Under the pieces are notes generated by a model that worked only from the letters and a program-made list of their open reading frames with translations, was not told the DNA's origin and did no database searches. Positions 7,979 through 16,919 of a stretch of 64,000 bases of DNA are shown here, piece by piece. The stretch covers positions 75,254 to 139,253 of the forward strand of contig CALFMO010000062.1 of the NCBI GenBank assembly GCA_937879855.1, read 5' to 3'. Positions within the stretch are counted from its first letter, which is position 1. Every line of letters begins with the position of its first letter. Origin of the DNA: an uncultured Acidobacteriaceae bacterium (GTDB taxonomy: Bacteria > Acidobacteriota > Terriglobia > Terriglobales > Acidobacteriaceae). Both the position numbers and the translations under genes were made by a program.

Positions 7979-9063
7979 CGGCCGAAGTGAATCCAAACGC
8001 GCGCGAAGCAGCGGTCCCGCCTACGAATGGCTTGGGCCTGGAGAAGCCGGTCTATGATCCCTCGGCCCCCTCAGCCATCGAAGTTCAGCACATTGTCAAG
8101 AAGTACGGAGACTTTACCGCTGTCGACGACGTTTCATTCGGCGTGACGGAAGGAGAAATCTTCGGTCTGCTCGGCCCTAATGGAGCAGGGAAGTCGACTC
8201 TCATCCGCATGATGACTACGCTGATTCCGATTACCTCGGGTCGCGCGCTCATCGCCGGACACGACGTTGCCAAGGAGCCAAACGCGGCGCGCCGCATGAT
8301 TGGCGTGATTCCGCAGGCGCTGACCAGCGATCTCGACCTGACCGTCGCAGAGAATATGAATATTTATGCCAAGCTCTACGACGTGCCAGCAAAGGAGCGG
8401 CAGAAGTCGATCGACGAGCTGCTGGAGTTGGTGGACCTTACGAAATGGCGCGACGCGCAGACCAAAACGCTTTCCGGCGGCATGCGGCGGCGGCTCGAGA
8501 TTGCCCGCGGCCTGGTGCACCATCCTCGAATCTTTTTTCTGGACGAGCCGACGACCGGACTGGACCCGGTTTCCCGCGTCGCTGTGTGGGAGATGCTGGG
8601 AAATATCAAAGAACACCGGCGGCTGACGATTCTGATCACCACCCACTACATGGACGAGGCTGACCGCTTGTGCGATCGCATCGCCATCGTCGATCACGGA
8701 AAACTGGTGGCGCTCGATGCGCCCATGGCTTTGAAAGCGAGCGTGCCGGGATCGAATGTGATCGAGGTGCAGTTCGAGAATCCCCCGGCCGACTGGGAGC
8801 AGCGCCTGCGTGGGCTCGACGAAGTCACTTCCGTGCAGCATGAAGGCGCGGGCATGTACCGCGTGCTTACCGGGAACGGATCGCGCACCACGACGGAATT
8901 AGTCGAGATGGCGGTAAAGAGCAAAGTGCCGGTGAAGTCGCTCTCGGTGCAGAACACGACGCTGGACGACGTATTCGTGCATTACACGGGAAGGCAGTTG
9001 CGCGACGAACTGCAGAAGGCCTATGCCTTCGTGATGCCGCAGCGTCCGGGGCTGCAGCCATGA
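7975..9063 (+). CDS. ABC exporter ATP-binding protein
   Basis: A 362-residue ATPase with Walker A GPNGAGKS (67-74), signature LSGGMRRRLEIARG (about 167), Walker B IFFLDEP with TTGLDP, and the switch histidine in TTHYMDEA. The GLLGPNGAGKST/TTHYMDEADRLCDR wording is typical of drug or lipid exporters (DrrA/CcmA/YbhF group). A 40-residue Pro-rich N-terminal extension precedes the domain. The C-terminal 90 residues form the accessory domain common to this group. It overlaps the fusion-protein gene by 4 bp. Confidence 0.9.
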   Translation: MTAEVNPNAREAAVPPTNGLGLEKPVYDPSAPSAIEVQHIVKKYGDFTAVDDVSFGVTEGEIFGLLGPNGAGKSTLIRMMTTLIPITSGRALIAGHDVAKEPNAARRMIGVIPQALTSDLDLTVAENMNIYAKLYDVPAKERQKSIDELLELVDLTKWRDAQTKTLSGGMRRRLEIARGLVHHPRIFFLDEPTTGLDPVSRVAVWEMLGNIKEHRRLTILITTHYMDEADRLCDRIAIVDHGKLVALDAPMALKASVPGSNVIEVQFENPPADWEQRLRGLDEVTSVQHEGAGMYRVLTGNGSRTTTELVEMAVKSKVPVKSLSVQNTTLDDVFVHYTGRQLRDELQKAYAFVMPQRPGLQP

Positions 9064-9072
9064 CGAAGTTGG

Positions 9073-9172
9073 TAACGCCGGCATCCTGCCGGCTGTCGCG
9101 GGGGCGTCCCGCCCGCGCAGTGGCGGCGAGACGCCACCACGGCAGCCGCCGAGACGGCGCCGCTACGGAGAT
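9073..9172. repeat. Cluster of GC-rich palindromes (REP-like)
   Basis: Successive short inverted repeats fill the gap between ATPase and permease genes: GCCGGC-ATCCT-GCCGGC, GCGGG-...-CCCGC, and GTGGCG-GCGA-GACGCCAC. They resemble REP-type intergenic elements and may modulate mRNA decay within the operon. Confidence 0.5.
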
Positions 9173-9175
9173 CTT

Positions 9176-10288
9176 ATGAATCGGATGATGGCGATTGTCG
9201 AACGTGAAATGCGGAAATTTTTCCGCTCGCCGGCGCTGATGCTGGCGTCGATGATTTTTCCGCTGGTGCAGTTGATCATTCTGGGCAACGCCTTTGGAGG
9301 AAAAATTCATGATGCCCGGGTCGCCATCGTCGATCAGGACGGCGGCCCGCAAGCCCTGCGCGTGCGCGAAGCCTTCGACTCCGTCCGCTCCAACATTCGC
9401 ACCTTCGTTCCCATCTATTACAACAGCGACAAACAAGCGATGGAGGATGTACGCAACGGCAAACTGGAAGGCGCGGTCATTATTCCGCCGCAGTTTTCGC
9501 GGCGCGTCTACGAAGAAAACCATCCGCGCATTGCGCTGGTGGTCGACAACAGCGATAACTTTATGAGCTCGGCGGTCGAAGCGGAATTGTCGGACTTGAC
9601 CAACGCGCTCAACCAACCGACGGTTTCCCCCCGCATCCTGCAGCAAACCGCGCTCGACATTGTCGAACTTTATCCATACATCGAATACATGAAATTCCTG
9701 CTGCCGGGTTCGCTGGCGCTGGCCATGTTCGTCTCTGTCATGATTGGCGGCGGCATGCTTTACATCGATGACAAGGCGCGCGGCGTCCACGAGGGCTACT
9801 TGGTTACGCCCATCACAAAACTGGAACTCGTATTGGGATTGAACCTCGCGGGCGCGATTAAGGCGGTGATGACGGGCGTGATCATCGTGGCCATCGGTTC
9901 GATGCTGGCCGGGGTCGGCACAATTTTCAATCCTGTGACGGTCCTCGGCTTGCTGATCATGATCGTGCTGACCTCGCTGGCCTTCAACACCATGATGTTT
10001 CTGCTGATGGTGCGCATCGAAGATCCGCTGGTGCCGCGGGCGATGTTTGGCATTCTCAACACGCTGCTGTTTTTTCCCAGCGGCTCGGTTTATCCCATCC
10101 AGGCGTTCCCTCCGTGGCTCCGCGCGATCGCGAAGGTCGACCCGTTCACTTATGCGGTGGACGGTTTCAAATGTCTACTGCTGAAAGAAACCACGCTCTC
10201 GGCAGTTTGGGGAGACATGCTCTTTCTCTCCATTTTCGCTGCACTCACACTGGGCATCGCGATCCCGTTGTTCAAACGGACACTGTAG
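9176..10288 (+). CDS. ABC-2 type permease of the exporter
   Basis: A 370-residue inner-membrane protein. One N-terminal transmembrane helix (MLASMIFPLVQLIILGNAFG) is followed by a ~140-residue periplasmic loop (RVAIVDQDGG ... LSDLTNALNQP), then five C-terminal helices starting at MKFLLPGSLALAMFVSVMIG. This is the YbhS/YbhR (ABC2_membrane_3) layout. LNTLLFFPSGSVYPIQAFPPWL and KVDPFTYAVDGF are characteristic of the family. Only one permease is encoded, so it likely acts as a homodimer with the ATPase and fusion protein. Confidence 0.88.
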   Translation: MNRMMAIVEREMRKFFRSPALMLASMIFPLVQLIILGNAFGGKIHDARVAIVDQDGGPQALRVREAFDSVRSNIRTFVPIYYNSDKQAMEDVRNGKLEGAVIIPPQFSRRVYEENHPRIALVVDNSDNFMSSAVEAELSDLTNALNQPTVSPRILQQTALDIVELYPYIEYMKFLLPGSLALAMFVSVMIGGGMLYIDDKARGVHEGYLVTPITKLELVLGLNLAGAIKAVMTGVIIVAIGSMLAGVGTIFNPVTVLGLLIMIVLTSLAFNTMMFLLMVRIEDPLVPRAMFGILNTLLFFPSGSVYPIQAFPPWLRAIAKVDPFTYAVDGFKCLLLKETTLSAVWGDMLFLSIFAALTLGIAIPLFKRTL

Positions 10289-10413
10289 CCAATTTAGTAA
10301 TTTTGTAACTTGGTAATTGAGTAATTTACGAACGGAGAAGCGAGCGTCCTCCAGACTTGCGCGCGCAGTGTCGTTAATTACCAATTTGCTCAATTCCCCA
10401 ATTACCAAATTTT
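10289..10413. repeat. AT-rich inverted repeat
   Basis: Arms of about 40 bp (10289-10329 and 10372-10413) built from TTGGTAATTGAGTAATT-like words face each other around a ~42-bp spacer. It lies directly after the permease stop and may end the operon transcript. Similar AATTACCAAATT repeats occur between genes in other bacteria. Confidence 0.5.
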
Positions 10414-10439
10414 TAGCGCCTCCGTTATGCTAGAGGGGC

Positions 10440-10898
10440 ATGACGCTGCTGGACGCCCAACAGTACGACCCAGAAAAAGCGCGGAAACTCAGGATGCGAA
10501 TCATTTCGGTGATTGCGATCCTGGTGATTATTCTCGGCGTTGTTTGGTTTAATCGCTACCTACTCGACGAACACAAGGTCGGCCATTTTTTCGAGGCGCT
10601 ACAAAAGCAGGATTACAAGACAGCCTACGGCATCTGGATGCACGATCCGCAGTGGCAACAGCATCCCGACCAGCATCCCAAATATCCGTTCAACGATTTT
10701 TATCGCGACTGGGGCCCTGGGGGTGAGTGGGGACTGATCAAGACCTATAAAGTCTATGGCGCGAGCAGTTGCCCCGGCGGCGGCAGCGGCGTGGTGGTGG
10801 ATGTGATCGTGAACGGGCGCACCGAACATGCGCAGGTGTGGGTGGAGAAATCGGATCACACGCTAAGTTATCCGCCGTGCGAGTTGATTTTTCGCTAG
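10440..10898 (+). CDS. Hypothetical single-pass membrane protein
   Basis: A 152-residue protein not recognised by name. Residues 21-40 form one transmembrane helix (RIISVIAILVIILGVVWFNR). The remainder is probably extracytoplasmic, has an NTF2-like feel (VGHFFEALQKQDYKTAYGIW), and contains two cysteines (SSCPGG and PPCELIF) that could pair. GAGGGG lies just upstream of ATG 10440. It is separated from the exporter by the AT-rich repeat and converges with fabD. Confidence 0.7.
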   Translation: MTLLDAQQYDPEKARKLRMRIISVIAILVIILGVVWFNRYLLDEHKVGHFFEALQKQDYKTAYGIWMHDPQWQQHPDQHPKYPFNDFYRDWGPGGEWGLIKTYKVYGASSCPGGGSGVVVDVIVNGRTEHAQVWVEKSDHTLSYPPCELIFR

Positions 10899-10913
10899 GC
10901 GAGTTGCGCGCAT

Positions 10914-11864
10914 TTATGCGTGGGCTTGGGTCAACGTTCCCAGAGTTTTCGTTAGGCTCGCGTCATCACTCACATTCAGGCAAGTCTTCGAGCGGTCGAT
11001 CTGCCGCATCAGGCCGCACAGCACTTTTCCTGGTCCAACTTCGACAAATGTCTGCACGCCTTGCGCGATCAGTAGACGAATGCACGGATCCCACTTCACC
11101 GACCCGGTGACCTGCCGGAGAAGCGTATCGCGAGCGCGCAGATCGTCGGTCACCAGATCGGCTTCCACGTTGCAGGCGACCGGGTAGACCGGCTTTTGCA
11201 TCTTCAAGGCATTGAGATCGTTTTCCAGCCGATCTTGCGCCGGCTTCATCAGCGAACAATGAAAGGGGGCGCTGACGGGCAGCAGCTTGGCGCGCTTGGC
11301 GCCACGTTCGTCCGCCATTTTGGTGGCGCGCTCCACCGCCGCCGTGTTGCCCGAGATGACGATCTGTTCTGGTGAATTGATATTGGCGGGATCGCAGACT
11401 TCTCCCTGGGCAGCGTCGTGGCACACGGCAGCGACTTTTGCCGGTTCCATTCCGAGGATGGCGGCCATGGCGCCCACGCCCACAGGAACAGCTTCCTGCA
11501 TATATTTTCCGCGATTGCGCACCGTGCGTACGGCCTCAACGAAGCTGAACGTCCCTGCCGCTACGTGCGCCGAATATTCTCCGAGACTGTGACCCGCGAC
11601 GTAGCTGGGCTTGGGAACTCGCGTCTCCAAAACTCGTAGCGCTGCAATGGAGGCGGTCAGAATCGCCGGCTGCGTGATCTCCGTCAAACGGAGCTGCTCT
11701 TCGGGCCCTTCGAAGCATACTGTGGAGAGCTTGTAGCCGAGTGCGTCGTCAGCTTCTTCGAAGGTGCGGCGGGCGACAGGATACCTCTCAACCAAGTCTT
11801 TGCCCATTCCGACCGCCTGCGAGCCCTGTCCTGGGAACAACAATGCAATCGTGTTTTCAGTCAT
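10914..11864 (-). CDS. fabD: Malonyl-CoA:ACP transacylase
   Basis: A 316-residue enzyme that loads malonate from CoA onto acyl carrier protein for fatty acid synthesis. It shows PGQGSQ (11-16), the nucleophile Ser93 in GHSLGEY, an arginine after VRTVRNRG, the catalytic histidine in APFHCSLM and the C-terminal EVGPGKVLCGL. Length is normal. On the minus strand it follows plsX after a ~160-bp gap that contains a palindromic repeat, so it may be partly uncoupled from plsX. fabH, often found between plsX and fabD, is absent. Confidence 0.96.
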   Translation of the reverse strand: MTENTIALLFPGQGSQAVGMGKDLVERYPVARRTFEEADDALGYKLSTVCFEGPEEQLRLTEITQPAILTASIAALRVLETRVPKPSYVAGHSLGEYSAHVAAGTFSFVEAVRTVRNRGKYMQEAVPVGVGAMAAILGMEPAKVAAVCHDAAQGEVCDPANINSPEQIVISGNTAAVERATKMADERGAKRAKLLPVSAPFHCSLMKPAQDRLENDLNALKMQKPVYPVACNVEADLVTDDLRARDTLLRQVTGSVKWDPCIRLLIAQGVQTFVEVGPGKVLCGLMRQIDRSKTCLNVSDDASLTKTLGTLTQAHA

Positions 11865-11883
11865 GAAGTCGGTGAAAGTACCT

Positions 11884-11990
11884 TGTCATCCTGAGCGCGG
11901 TCTTTGCGCGAAGGATCTCTGCAACTCGCGGGAGACTGCACAGCTCTTCGCTTCGCGAAGGATGACAACACAACACGCTCAGGATGACAG
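11884..11990. repeat. GTCATCCTGAGC palindromic element
   Basis: Opens with TGTCATCCTGAGC and closes with GCTCAGGATGACA, with internal GCGAAGGA and TTCGCTTCGCG words. The same ends occur at 19741-19830 and, as half elements, at 25522-25568 and 26952-27000. Confidence 0.75.
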
Positions 11991-12025
11991 CGTCAACCAT
12001 GACACACCGAGAACAACGGATGAAG

Positions 12026-13060
12026 TCACGCAGTGCCCACGGGCGCAGGCCGTACCGCGGCAAGTCCGCGCTCGATCGATCCGTTAATCCCACGTTCGGA
12101 AAATTCCGCCGCCACGCGCACCGCATTCTTGATCGCGTTGGCGTTCGACGAACCGTGGGTAATGATGCATGCCCCCTTCACGCCCAGCAACGGTGCCCCG
12201 CCGTATTCGGTATGGTCGAGCCGCTTTTTGAAATCGGTGAAGGCGCTGCGCGAGAGCAACGCACCGACCTGCCGCGTGATGGTTGCCTTCAGCGATTCCT
12301 TCAACGCAGTGCGCACCAGGTTGGCCACGCCCTCGGAAATTTTCAGCGCGACGTTGCCCACAAATCCGTCGGCGACGATGACGTCGACCTGACCGTTATA
12401 GAGATCGCGCCCTTCCACATTTCCTACAAAGTTCAGCGGAAGTTGTTTGAGCAACTGAAAGGATTGGCGCGTGAGTTCGTTCCCCTTGCTCTCTTCTTCA
12501 CCAATGGAAAGCAGTCCCACTCGTGGCCCCGAGGTCCCAGCTTTCTTCCCAAACATCGCGCGAAAATAGATATCGCCCATGACCGCAAACTGTTCCAGAT
12601 TCTGTGGCGTGCAATCGACGTTCGCTCCGACATCGAGCAACATGGCCGCACTTCCCGGGGCTGTTGGAAAAACCGCCGCTAGCGCGGGACGATCGACGCC
12701 CGGAACCGCGCCCAGCACGACTTTTGCCGTAGCCATGGCCGCGCCCGTGTTGCCGGCAGTAACGAAGCCGGCTGCCTTTCCCTCGCGCACCATGCGCAAG
12801 CCGACCCGCATGGAAGAATCGCGCTTGGCGCGAATCGCCTCAACTTTATCTTCCATGGTGATGAATTCGCTGGCGTGGACGACTTCGATCGGCAGGTGCG
12901 CGGCCGTCCGGTGGCGATCCAGTTCCGCCTTGATCACAGTTTCCGGGCCCACCAGCAGCACCCGCAACCCGTATTGGCGCGCCGCATGTATGGCGCCTTC
13001 AATCTCAGGCTTGGGAGCGCGGTCCGAACCCATCGCATCCAGCGCGATCACGCTAGGCAT
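12026..13060 (-). CDS. plsX: Phosphate acyltransferase
   Basis: A 344-residue enzyme that makes acyl-phosphate from acyl-ACP for phospholipid synthesis. The family hallmarks are visible: IALDAMGSDRAPKPEIEGA at the N-terminus, SSMRVGLRMVREGKAAGFVTAGNTGA, ALAAVFPTAPG, LLDVGANVDC, the VGLLSIGEEESKGNELT block, and GGAPLLGVKGACIITHGSSN. It starts 9 bp after rpmF, as is usual, and acts on the cytoplasmic membrane surface. Confidence 0.96.
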   Translation of the reverse strand: MPSVIALDAMGSDRAPKPEIEGAIHAARQYGLRVLLVGPETVIKAELDRHRTAAHLPIEVVHASEFITMEDKVEAIRAKRDSSMRVGLRMVREGKAAGFVTAGNTGAAMATAKVVLGAVPGVDRPALAAVFPTAPGSAAMLLDVGANVDCTPQNLEQFAVMGDIYFRAMFGKKAGTSGPRVGLLSIGEEESKGNELTRQSFQLLKQLPLNFVGNVEGRDLYNGQVDVIVADGFVGNVALKISEGVANLVRTALKESLKATITRQVGALLSRSAFTDFKKRLDHTEYGGAPLLGVKGACIITHGSSNANAIKNAVRVAAEFSERGINGSIERGLAAVRPAPVGTA

Positions 13061-13069
13061 GGTTTTGAG

Positions 13070-13255
13070 CTAGCTGGCTTCTTTAATGTCCAGAACTTCG
13101 CGTCCCTTATAGTAACCGCACTTGGGGCAGGCACGATGCGGCATTTTTTTCTCGTGACAGTTGGGGCACTCGGAAAGGCTATGGCCTTTGAGTGCGTCGT
13201 GGGCGCGCCGGGTAGAGGTGCGCTTCTGGGAGTGTCGCCGTTTTGGATTAGGCAT
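13070..13255 (-). CDS. rpmF: 50S ribosomal protein L32 (bL32), zinc-binding form
   Basis: 61 residues: the basic N-terminus MPNPKRRHSQKRTSTRRAHD followed by a zinc ribbon with CPNC and CPKC pairs, the C+ paralogue of bL32. It lies in the classic DUF177-rpmF-plsX arrangement with plsX 9 bp downstream. Confidence 0.95.
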   Translation of the reverse strand: MPNPKRRHSQKRTSTRRAHDALKGHSLSECPNCHEKKMPHRACPKCGYYKGREVLDIKEAS

Positions 13256-13276
13256 GGCTAAAATTCCTTTCGCTGA

Positions 13277-13429
13277 AAAAGCTGTCAGCTCTCAGCCGTC
13301 AGCTTTCAGCTGTTCAAAATTGAATGCTAACAAGAACCGCCGGCAGCAGATATGAAATCGACGCGAACGCACCAACTTATGAACCGAGCGTCCGTGGCTG
13401 AAAGCTGACGGCTGATAGCTGACAGCTTT
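13277..13429. repeat. Long inverted repeat of AGCTGTCAGCT words
   Basis: The left arm at 13277-13311 and the right arm at 13396-13429 are near reverse complements, both built on AGCTGACGGCTGA-like words. It separates the DUF177 gene from rpmF; the right arm reaches the DUF177 stop codon. Confidence 0.65.
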
Positions 13430-13981
13430 CTAGTGCTCCAGCTTGCTGCGAATCTCTCGCAGCGCCGTCCACCGTGGATCTTCGATCACCGTAGTGCAGG
13501 AACACGGTCCTTCATTCAAGTTCTTGCCGCAGTGCACGCACAAGCCCTTGCAATCTTCGCGGCACGTCACTTTCAGGGGCAACGCCAGCAGTACTTGCTC
13601 GCGCAAAACATCCTCGAGCAGAATTCCGTCGCCTTGATAATAGCCGATTTCGGCTTCCGCGGCGGTCACCGAAAGCTCGTCTCGGCCCGCGTCTGCGCCC
13701 AGCGGACGGTAGAGCAACTCGAACTCCCGAGTTATATCCTGGGCGACCGGCTCCACGCAGCGCGCACATTCCAGTTCGAGTCCCGTCGCTAACCGCCCGC
13801 GCAGCCGGATGTCCTTAATAATCTGATGCTTGCCGTGATGCTCTTCGACGACTTCGGCGTGCCCTGAAGCTCTTAGCGGAGTGCGCTGCCGGGCTTCCCC
13901 TCCCAAGTCGATGACCCCGGGCTGGAACTCCTCCTCAAAGTCGAGAGGCTGGCGTTCCAATTCATGGATGTCGAGGAACAT
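13430..13981 (-). CDS. DUF177 (YceD-family) metal-binding protein
   Basis: A 183-residue protein of the YceD/DUF177 family, linked to 23S rRNA accumulation and ribosome assembly. ATG 13981 is chosen because GGAG lies 8 nt upstream; a TTG at 13999 would add six residues. The family core reads GLELECARCVEPV, REQVLLALPLKVTCREDCKGLCVHCG, and a final CSC group before PRWTALREIRSKLEH. The Cys pairs probably bind zinc. It is the first gene of the rpmF-plsX-fabD run. Confidence 0.9.
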   Translation of the reverse strand: MFLDIHELERQPLDFEEEFQPGVIDLGGEARQRTPLRASGHAEVVEEHHGKHQIIKDIRLRGRLATGLELECARCVEPVAQDITREFELLYRPLGADAGRDELSVTAAEAEIGYYQGDGILLEDVLREQVLLALPLKVTCREDCKGLCVHCGKNLNEGPCSCTTVIEDPRWTALREIRSKLEH

Positions 13982-14150
13982 CGCGAATCTCCGCGGCAAT
14001 GTGCCGGTCTACAGGCCCGCGGAAGCACGCCAAGAGGGCGTAAGTACCGCAAGGAGCAAGACTTAGGATAACGGGGAAGGCGCCGGGGTGTCAAGAAAAG
14101 CAGGCTATCAAATACCTTGGACAGTGCTATACTATCCCTAGGAGTCCCCT

Positions 14151-14402
14151 ATGGCAACGCTTTATGTCGAGAATGTTCCTGAGGATATTTACAAGGCCTT
14201 GCGAAAGCGCGCCCGCGCCAACCGCACATCGATCGCGGCCGAGGTCATTTCGCTTTTGCAGCAATTCGTTCCGACTGAGGCCGAATTGAAACGCCGCCGT
14301 GAATTTTATGAGCGCATGGCGGAACTCCGGGCGAAACCTCCGTTAACTCCTGGTCCATTTCCCTCGGCCGAAGAAATGATTCGCGAGGACCGAGAACGTT
14401 GA
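14151..14402 (+). CDS. FitA-like ribbon-helix-helix antitoxin
   Basis: An 83-residue protein whose first 45 residues (ATLYVENVPEDIYKALRKRA, then NRTSIAAEVISLLQQF) form a FitA/Arc-type ribbon-helix-helix. The remaining 40 residues are a charged tail that would wrap the toxin. It has a ribosome site TAGGAG 7 nt upstream, and its stop overlaps the toxin start (TTGA). It neutralises the VapC-like RNase and probably represses the operon. Confidence 0.88.
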   Translation: MATLYVENVPEDIYKALRKRARANRTSIAAEVISLLQQFVPTEAELKRRREFYERMAELRAKPPLTPGPFPSAEEMIREDRER

Positions 14403-14830
14403 ACCAATTGGTTCTTGACGCCAGCGTTGCCATAAAGTGGGCGATGCCGTCGGCGCGAGAGCCGCTCACTGATGAGTCCATGCAATTGCTGAAGCGTTAT
14501 ATCGACGCCGAAGTCGAGTTCATTGTCCCTGATGTGTTCTGGGCAGATATCGCGAATGTTCTGTGGAAAGGTGCCAGGCAGCGCAGATGGCGCCGTGACG
14601 AGGCAGAAGTGGTCGCTGCCGACATAAGGGCCCGCGACTTTGCGACCGTATCGTCCCTCATTCTGATGCCGGAGGCATTAAGAATCGCTTTCTCGTACGA
14701 CCGCTCGGTTTACGACTCTCTGTATGTAGCGTTGGCAGTCCAATCAAGGACGCAACTGATCACCGCCGATGAGCGATTGGCTAACGCTCTCGCAGCGCAT
14801 CTGCCGGTCAAATGGCTAGGCGCATATTGA
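14399..14830 (+). CDS. VapC-like PIN-domain toxin
   Basis: A 143-residue PIN RNase. The acidic residues sit in LVLDASVAIKW (D7), VPDVFWADIANVLW, SVYDSLYVALA and LITADERLANA. The second position is Asp where most relatives have Glu. The start is TTG at 14399, overlapping the antitoxin stop, so translation is probably coupled. Together with the upstream antitoxin it forms a type II toxin-antitoxin pair. Confidence 0.88.
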   Translation: MNQLVLDASVAIKWAMPSAREPLTDESMQLLKRYIDAEVEFIVPDVFWADIANVLWKGARQRRWRRDEAEVVAADIRARDFATVSSLILMPEALRIAFSYDRSVYDSLYVALAVQSRTQLITADERLANALAAHLPVKWLGAY

Positions 14831-14894
14831 GCGGATCGATTGTGACTCCATCCTGACTACGTGGCGGTTCTGTGGAAATCGCTCATGCCATAAT

Positions 14895-14928
14895 CGGCTG
14901 TAGAGTTGCGATTTCGACCCTACAGCCG
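14895..14928. promoter_or_regulatory. Hairpin in the leader of the SDR gene
   Basis: CGGCTGTAG (14895-14903) pairs perfectly with CTACAGCCG (14920-14928) across a 16-nt loop, 11 bp before ATG 14940. It could be a leader hairpin or a regulator dyad. No T-run follows. Confidence 0.45.
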
Positions 14929-14939
14929 GAAGGGCGAGC

Positions 14940-15923
14940 ATGAGAGTGTTGGTCACAGGAAGCGCGGGCCACTTGGGAGAGGCGTTGGTCCGCACTTTAA
15001 GGGATTTGAATCATGACGTCGTCGGCCTCGACATTCTCGAATCTCCATTCACGACTTACGTCGGTTCGATCACGGACCGGGCTTGCGTGCGGCGTTGCAT
15101 GAACGGCATGCAGACTATCCTGCATGCGGCCACGCTGCACAAACCGCACGTTGGTACGCACAGCCGCCAGGAATTTGTCGACGTCAACGTGACCGGAACG
15201 TTGAATCTGCTGGAAGAGTCTGTGACTGCAGGCGTCGAGTCGTTCGTCTACACCAGTACGACCAGCGTATTTGGAGACGCACTCATTCCGCCACAGGGTG
15301 CCCCGGCCGCTTGGATCACCGAGGACGTCGCGCCCGGTCCCAAGAACATTTATGGCGTGACCAAAGCGGCGGCCGAGGATCTCTGCCAGTTGTTTCATCG
15401 AAACCAGCGGCTGCCGTGTATTGTGCTGCGAACCTCGCGCTTCTTCCCGGAAGAGGACGACAATCCCAAAGTGCGCGCAGCCTACTCCGATGCGAACGCC
15501 AAGGCGAATGAATTTCTCCATCGCCGCGTGGAGATCGAAGACGTCGTGAGCGCGCATCTGCTGGCGATCGAGCGCGCGCCGGCGATCGGATTTCGCAAAT
15601 ACATCATCAGCGCAACCACGCCCTTTCTGCCGGGCGACCTGGCAGAGTTGCGGATCGACGCGCCGCAGGTAGTTCGACAGCGCGTTCCGGACTACGAAGC
15701 CGAGTACCACCGCAGAGGGTGGAAAATGTTTCCATCCATCGACCGAGTGTATGTGAACGCGCGCGCGGGAAGGGAACTCGGCTGGAAGCCGCGCTACGAC
15801 TTCCGCCATGTCATCGATCGTCTCAAAGCAGGCGATGACCTGAGAAGCCCTCTTGCGCAGATCGTCGGCTCCAAGGGATATCACTCTAAAACGTTTTCCG
15901 ACGGTCCCTACCCGATCGCGTAG
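14940..15923 (+). CDS. NAD(P)-dependent epimerase/dehydratase (extended SDR)
   Basis: A 327-residue extended short-chain dehydrogenase. Residues 1-20 hold the nucleotide fold with TGSAGHLGE; the catalytic serine/threonine lies in YTSTTSVFGD and the YxxxK pair in YGVTKAAAEDL. FVDVNVTGTLNLLE is also typical of the NAD-dependent epimerase family. Substrate cannot be told from sequence; sugar nucleotides are common. GGAAGGG 10-14 nt upstream supports ATG 14940. It stands alone between the VapBC pair and the convergent ABC exporter genes. Confidence 0.85.
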   Translation: MRVLVTGSAGHLGEALVRTLRDLNHDVVGLDILESPFTTYVGSITDRACVRRCMNGMQTILHAATLHKPHVGTHSRQEFVDVNVTGTLNLLEESVTAGVESFVYTSTTSVFGDALIPPQGAPAAWITEDVAPGPKNIYGVTKAAAEDLCQLFHRNQRLPCIVLRTSRFFPEEDDNPKVRAAYSDANAKANEFLHRRVEIEDVVSAHLLAIERAPAIGFRKYIISATTPFLPGDLAELRIDAPQVVRQRVPDYEAEYHRRGWKMFPSIDRVYVNARAGRELGWKPRYDFRHVIDRLKAGDDLRSPLAQIVGSKGYHSKTFSDGPYPIA

Positions 15924-15938
15924 TCGAGCCTGCAACAC

Positions 15939-16898
15939 TTAATCTCCAAGTTGCAGTACCTCGACGGCTCGGGTCGGACCTTCCTCAAAAATCAGTTCTC
16001 TTTCGACATCGACGGCGTTTTGCCGGATGTAGTGAGGCACGTACCAGCCCACGGCAGCTAAAGGGACAAAGACAATCATTCGCACGGGTTCGACGATGGC
16101 CCACGACTCCAACTGCGGGGTTATCACGGCAAACAGGAAAAATCCGAAGACGCATCCCAGCAGCGTCACGATCGAGTGTTGCTGGAAGACCGGAAACGAA
16201 CAGGTGAAAGGAAGTTTGCGGAAACGAATCAAGACCGCATCCGTGAGCAGGAGCGACCAAGTCACAACGATGAGTATGTGCAGGCAGGCGACAGTCCAGC
16301 CTTCGAGGTACGCATAGAGCGGAAGAAAAACCAGCAGCACCCACGGTATTACCGCCACCAGCATCACTTTTCGCGCCAGCGGTTCGCACTCATGTTTCTC
16401 TGTATTGAGCATCAGCCGGAAAATCCAGTTTGATCGCAACTCGACGGGAATTTCGAACACAATGCGCAGGCCAAGAATAATGACGAATGCAAGCACGAGT
16501 GGAATCGACAGTCCTTCGGCAGACATCATTGCCTTTCCTGCCGGCTCTCCATTTTCGAAGGCGCTTAGCAGAGCCTGGGAGGCGAGGACCAAGCCCAGGC
16601 CGCCGATTCCTGCCAGCACCAGGCGATGAGACTCACTGCGGAACAATGTCTTCCACACAAAATGAAAACATCCTCTTTGGAACGGAGTTCGAAGCACCCA
16701 GCTATCGAACCACAAGCCCAGCCGCGATTTGTCCGCCGCGCGTTCGCTGGAGACGCCCTCAATCATTTCCGCAATGCGAATGAAATGTCGCTGGTATCCG
16801 ACGGTGTAGACGCAAAAAGAAGTTACGATCACTGCAGCGAATCCCGGCAGAGCCAGTCGCCCGAGTGCAGCCAGCGCCGGATCCGCATGACCCCGCAA
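15939..16898 (-). CDS. ABC exporter permease, C-terminal part (after an in-frame amber codon)
   Basis: About 320 residues with roughly six transmembrane segments (FAAVIVTSFCVYTVGY, LVLAGIGGLGLVLASQALL, IPLVLAFVIILGLRIVF, VMLVAVIPWVLLVFLPLYAY, VTLLGCVFGFFLFAVI, VRMIVFVPLAAVGWYV). It is in the same frame as the upstream ORF and separated from it only by TAG at 16920-16922. The only candidate start is TTG 16898 with a poor ribosome site. I read both as one permease gene of about 587 codons, interrupted by a nonsense codon. A genuine two-subunit arrangement is less likely. Confidence 0.6.
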   Translation of the reverse strand: MRGHADPALAALGRLALPGFAAVIVTSFCVYTVGYQRHFIRIAEMIEGVSSERAADKSRLGLWFDSWVLRTPFQRGCFHFVWKTLFRSESHRLVLAGIGGLGLVLASQALLSAFENGEPAGKAMMSAEGLSIPLVLAFVIILGLRIVFEIPVELRSNWIFRLMLNTEKHECEPLARKVMLVAVIPWVLLVFLPLYAYLEGWTVACLHILIVVTWSLLLTDAVLIRFRKLPFTCSFPVFQQHSIVTLLGCVFGFFLFAVITPQLESWAIVEPVRMIVFVPLAAVGWYVPHYIRQNAVDVERELIFEEGPTRAVEVLQLGD

Positions 16899-16919
16899 CG
16901 ACTGACAGAATCCCAGACT

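Noticed and set aside
14117..14133. TTGGAC and TATACT before the antitoxin gene as a promoter
   Set aside because: The spacer is only 5 bp, far from the ~17 bp needed.
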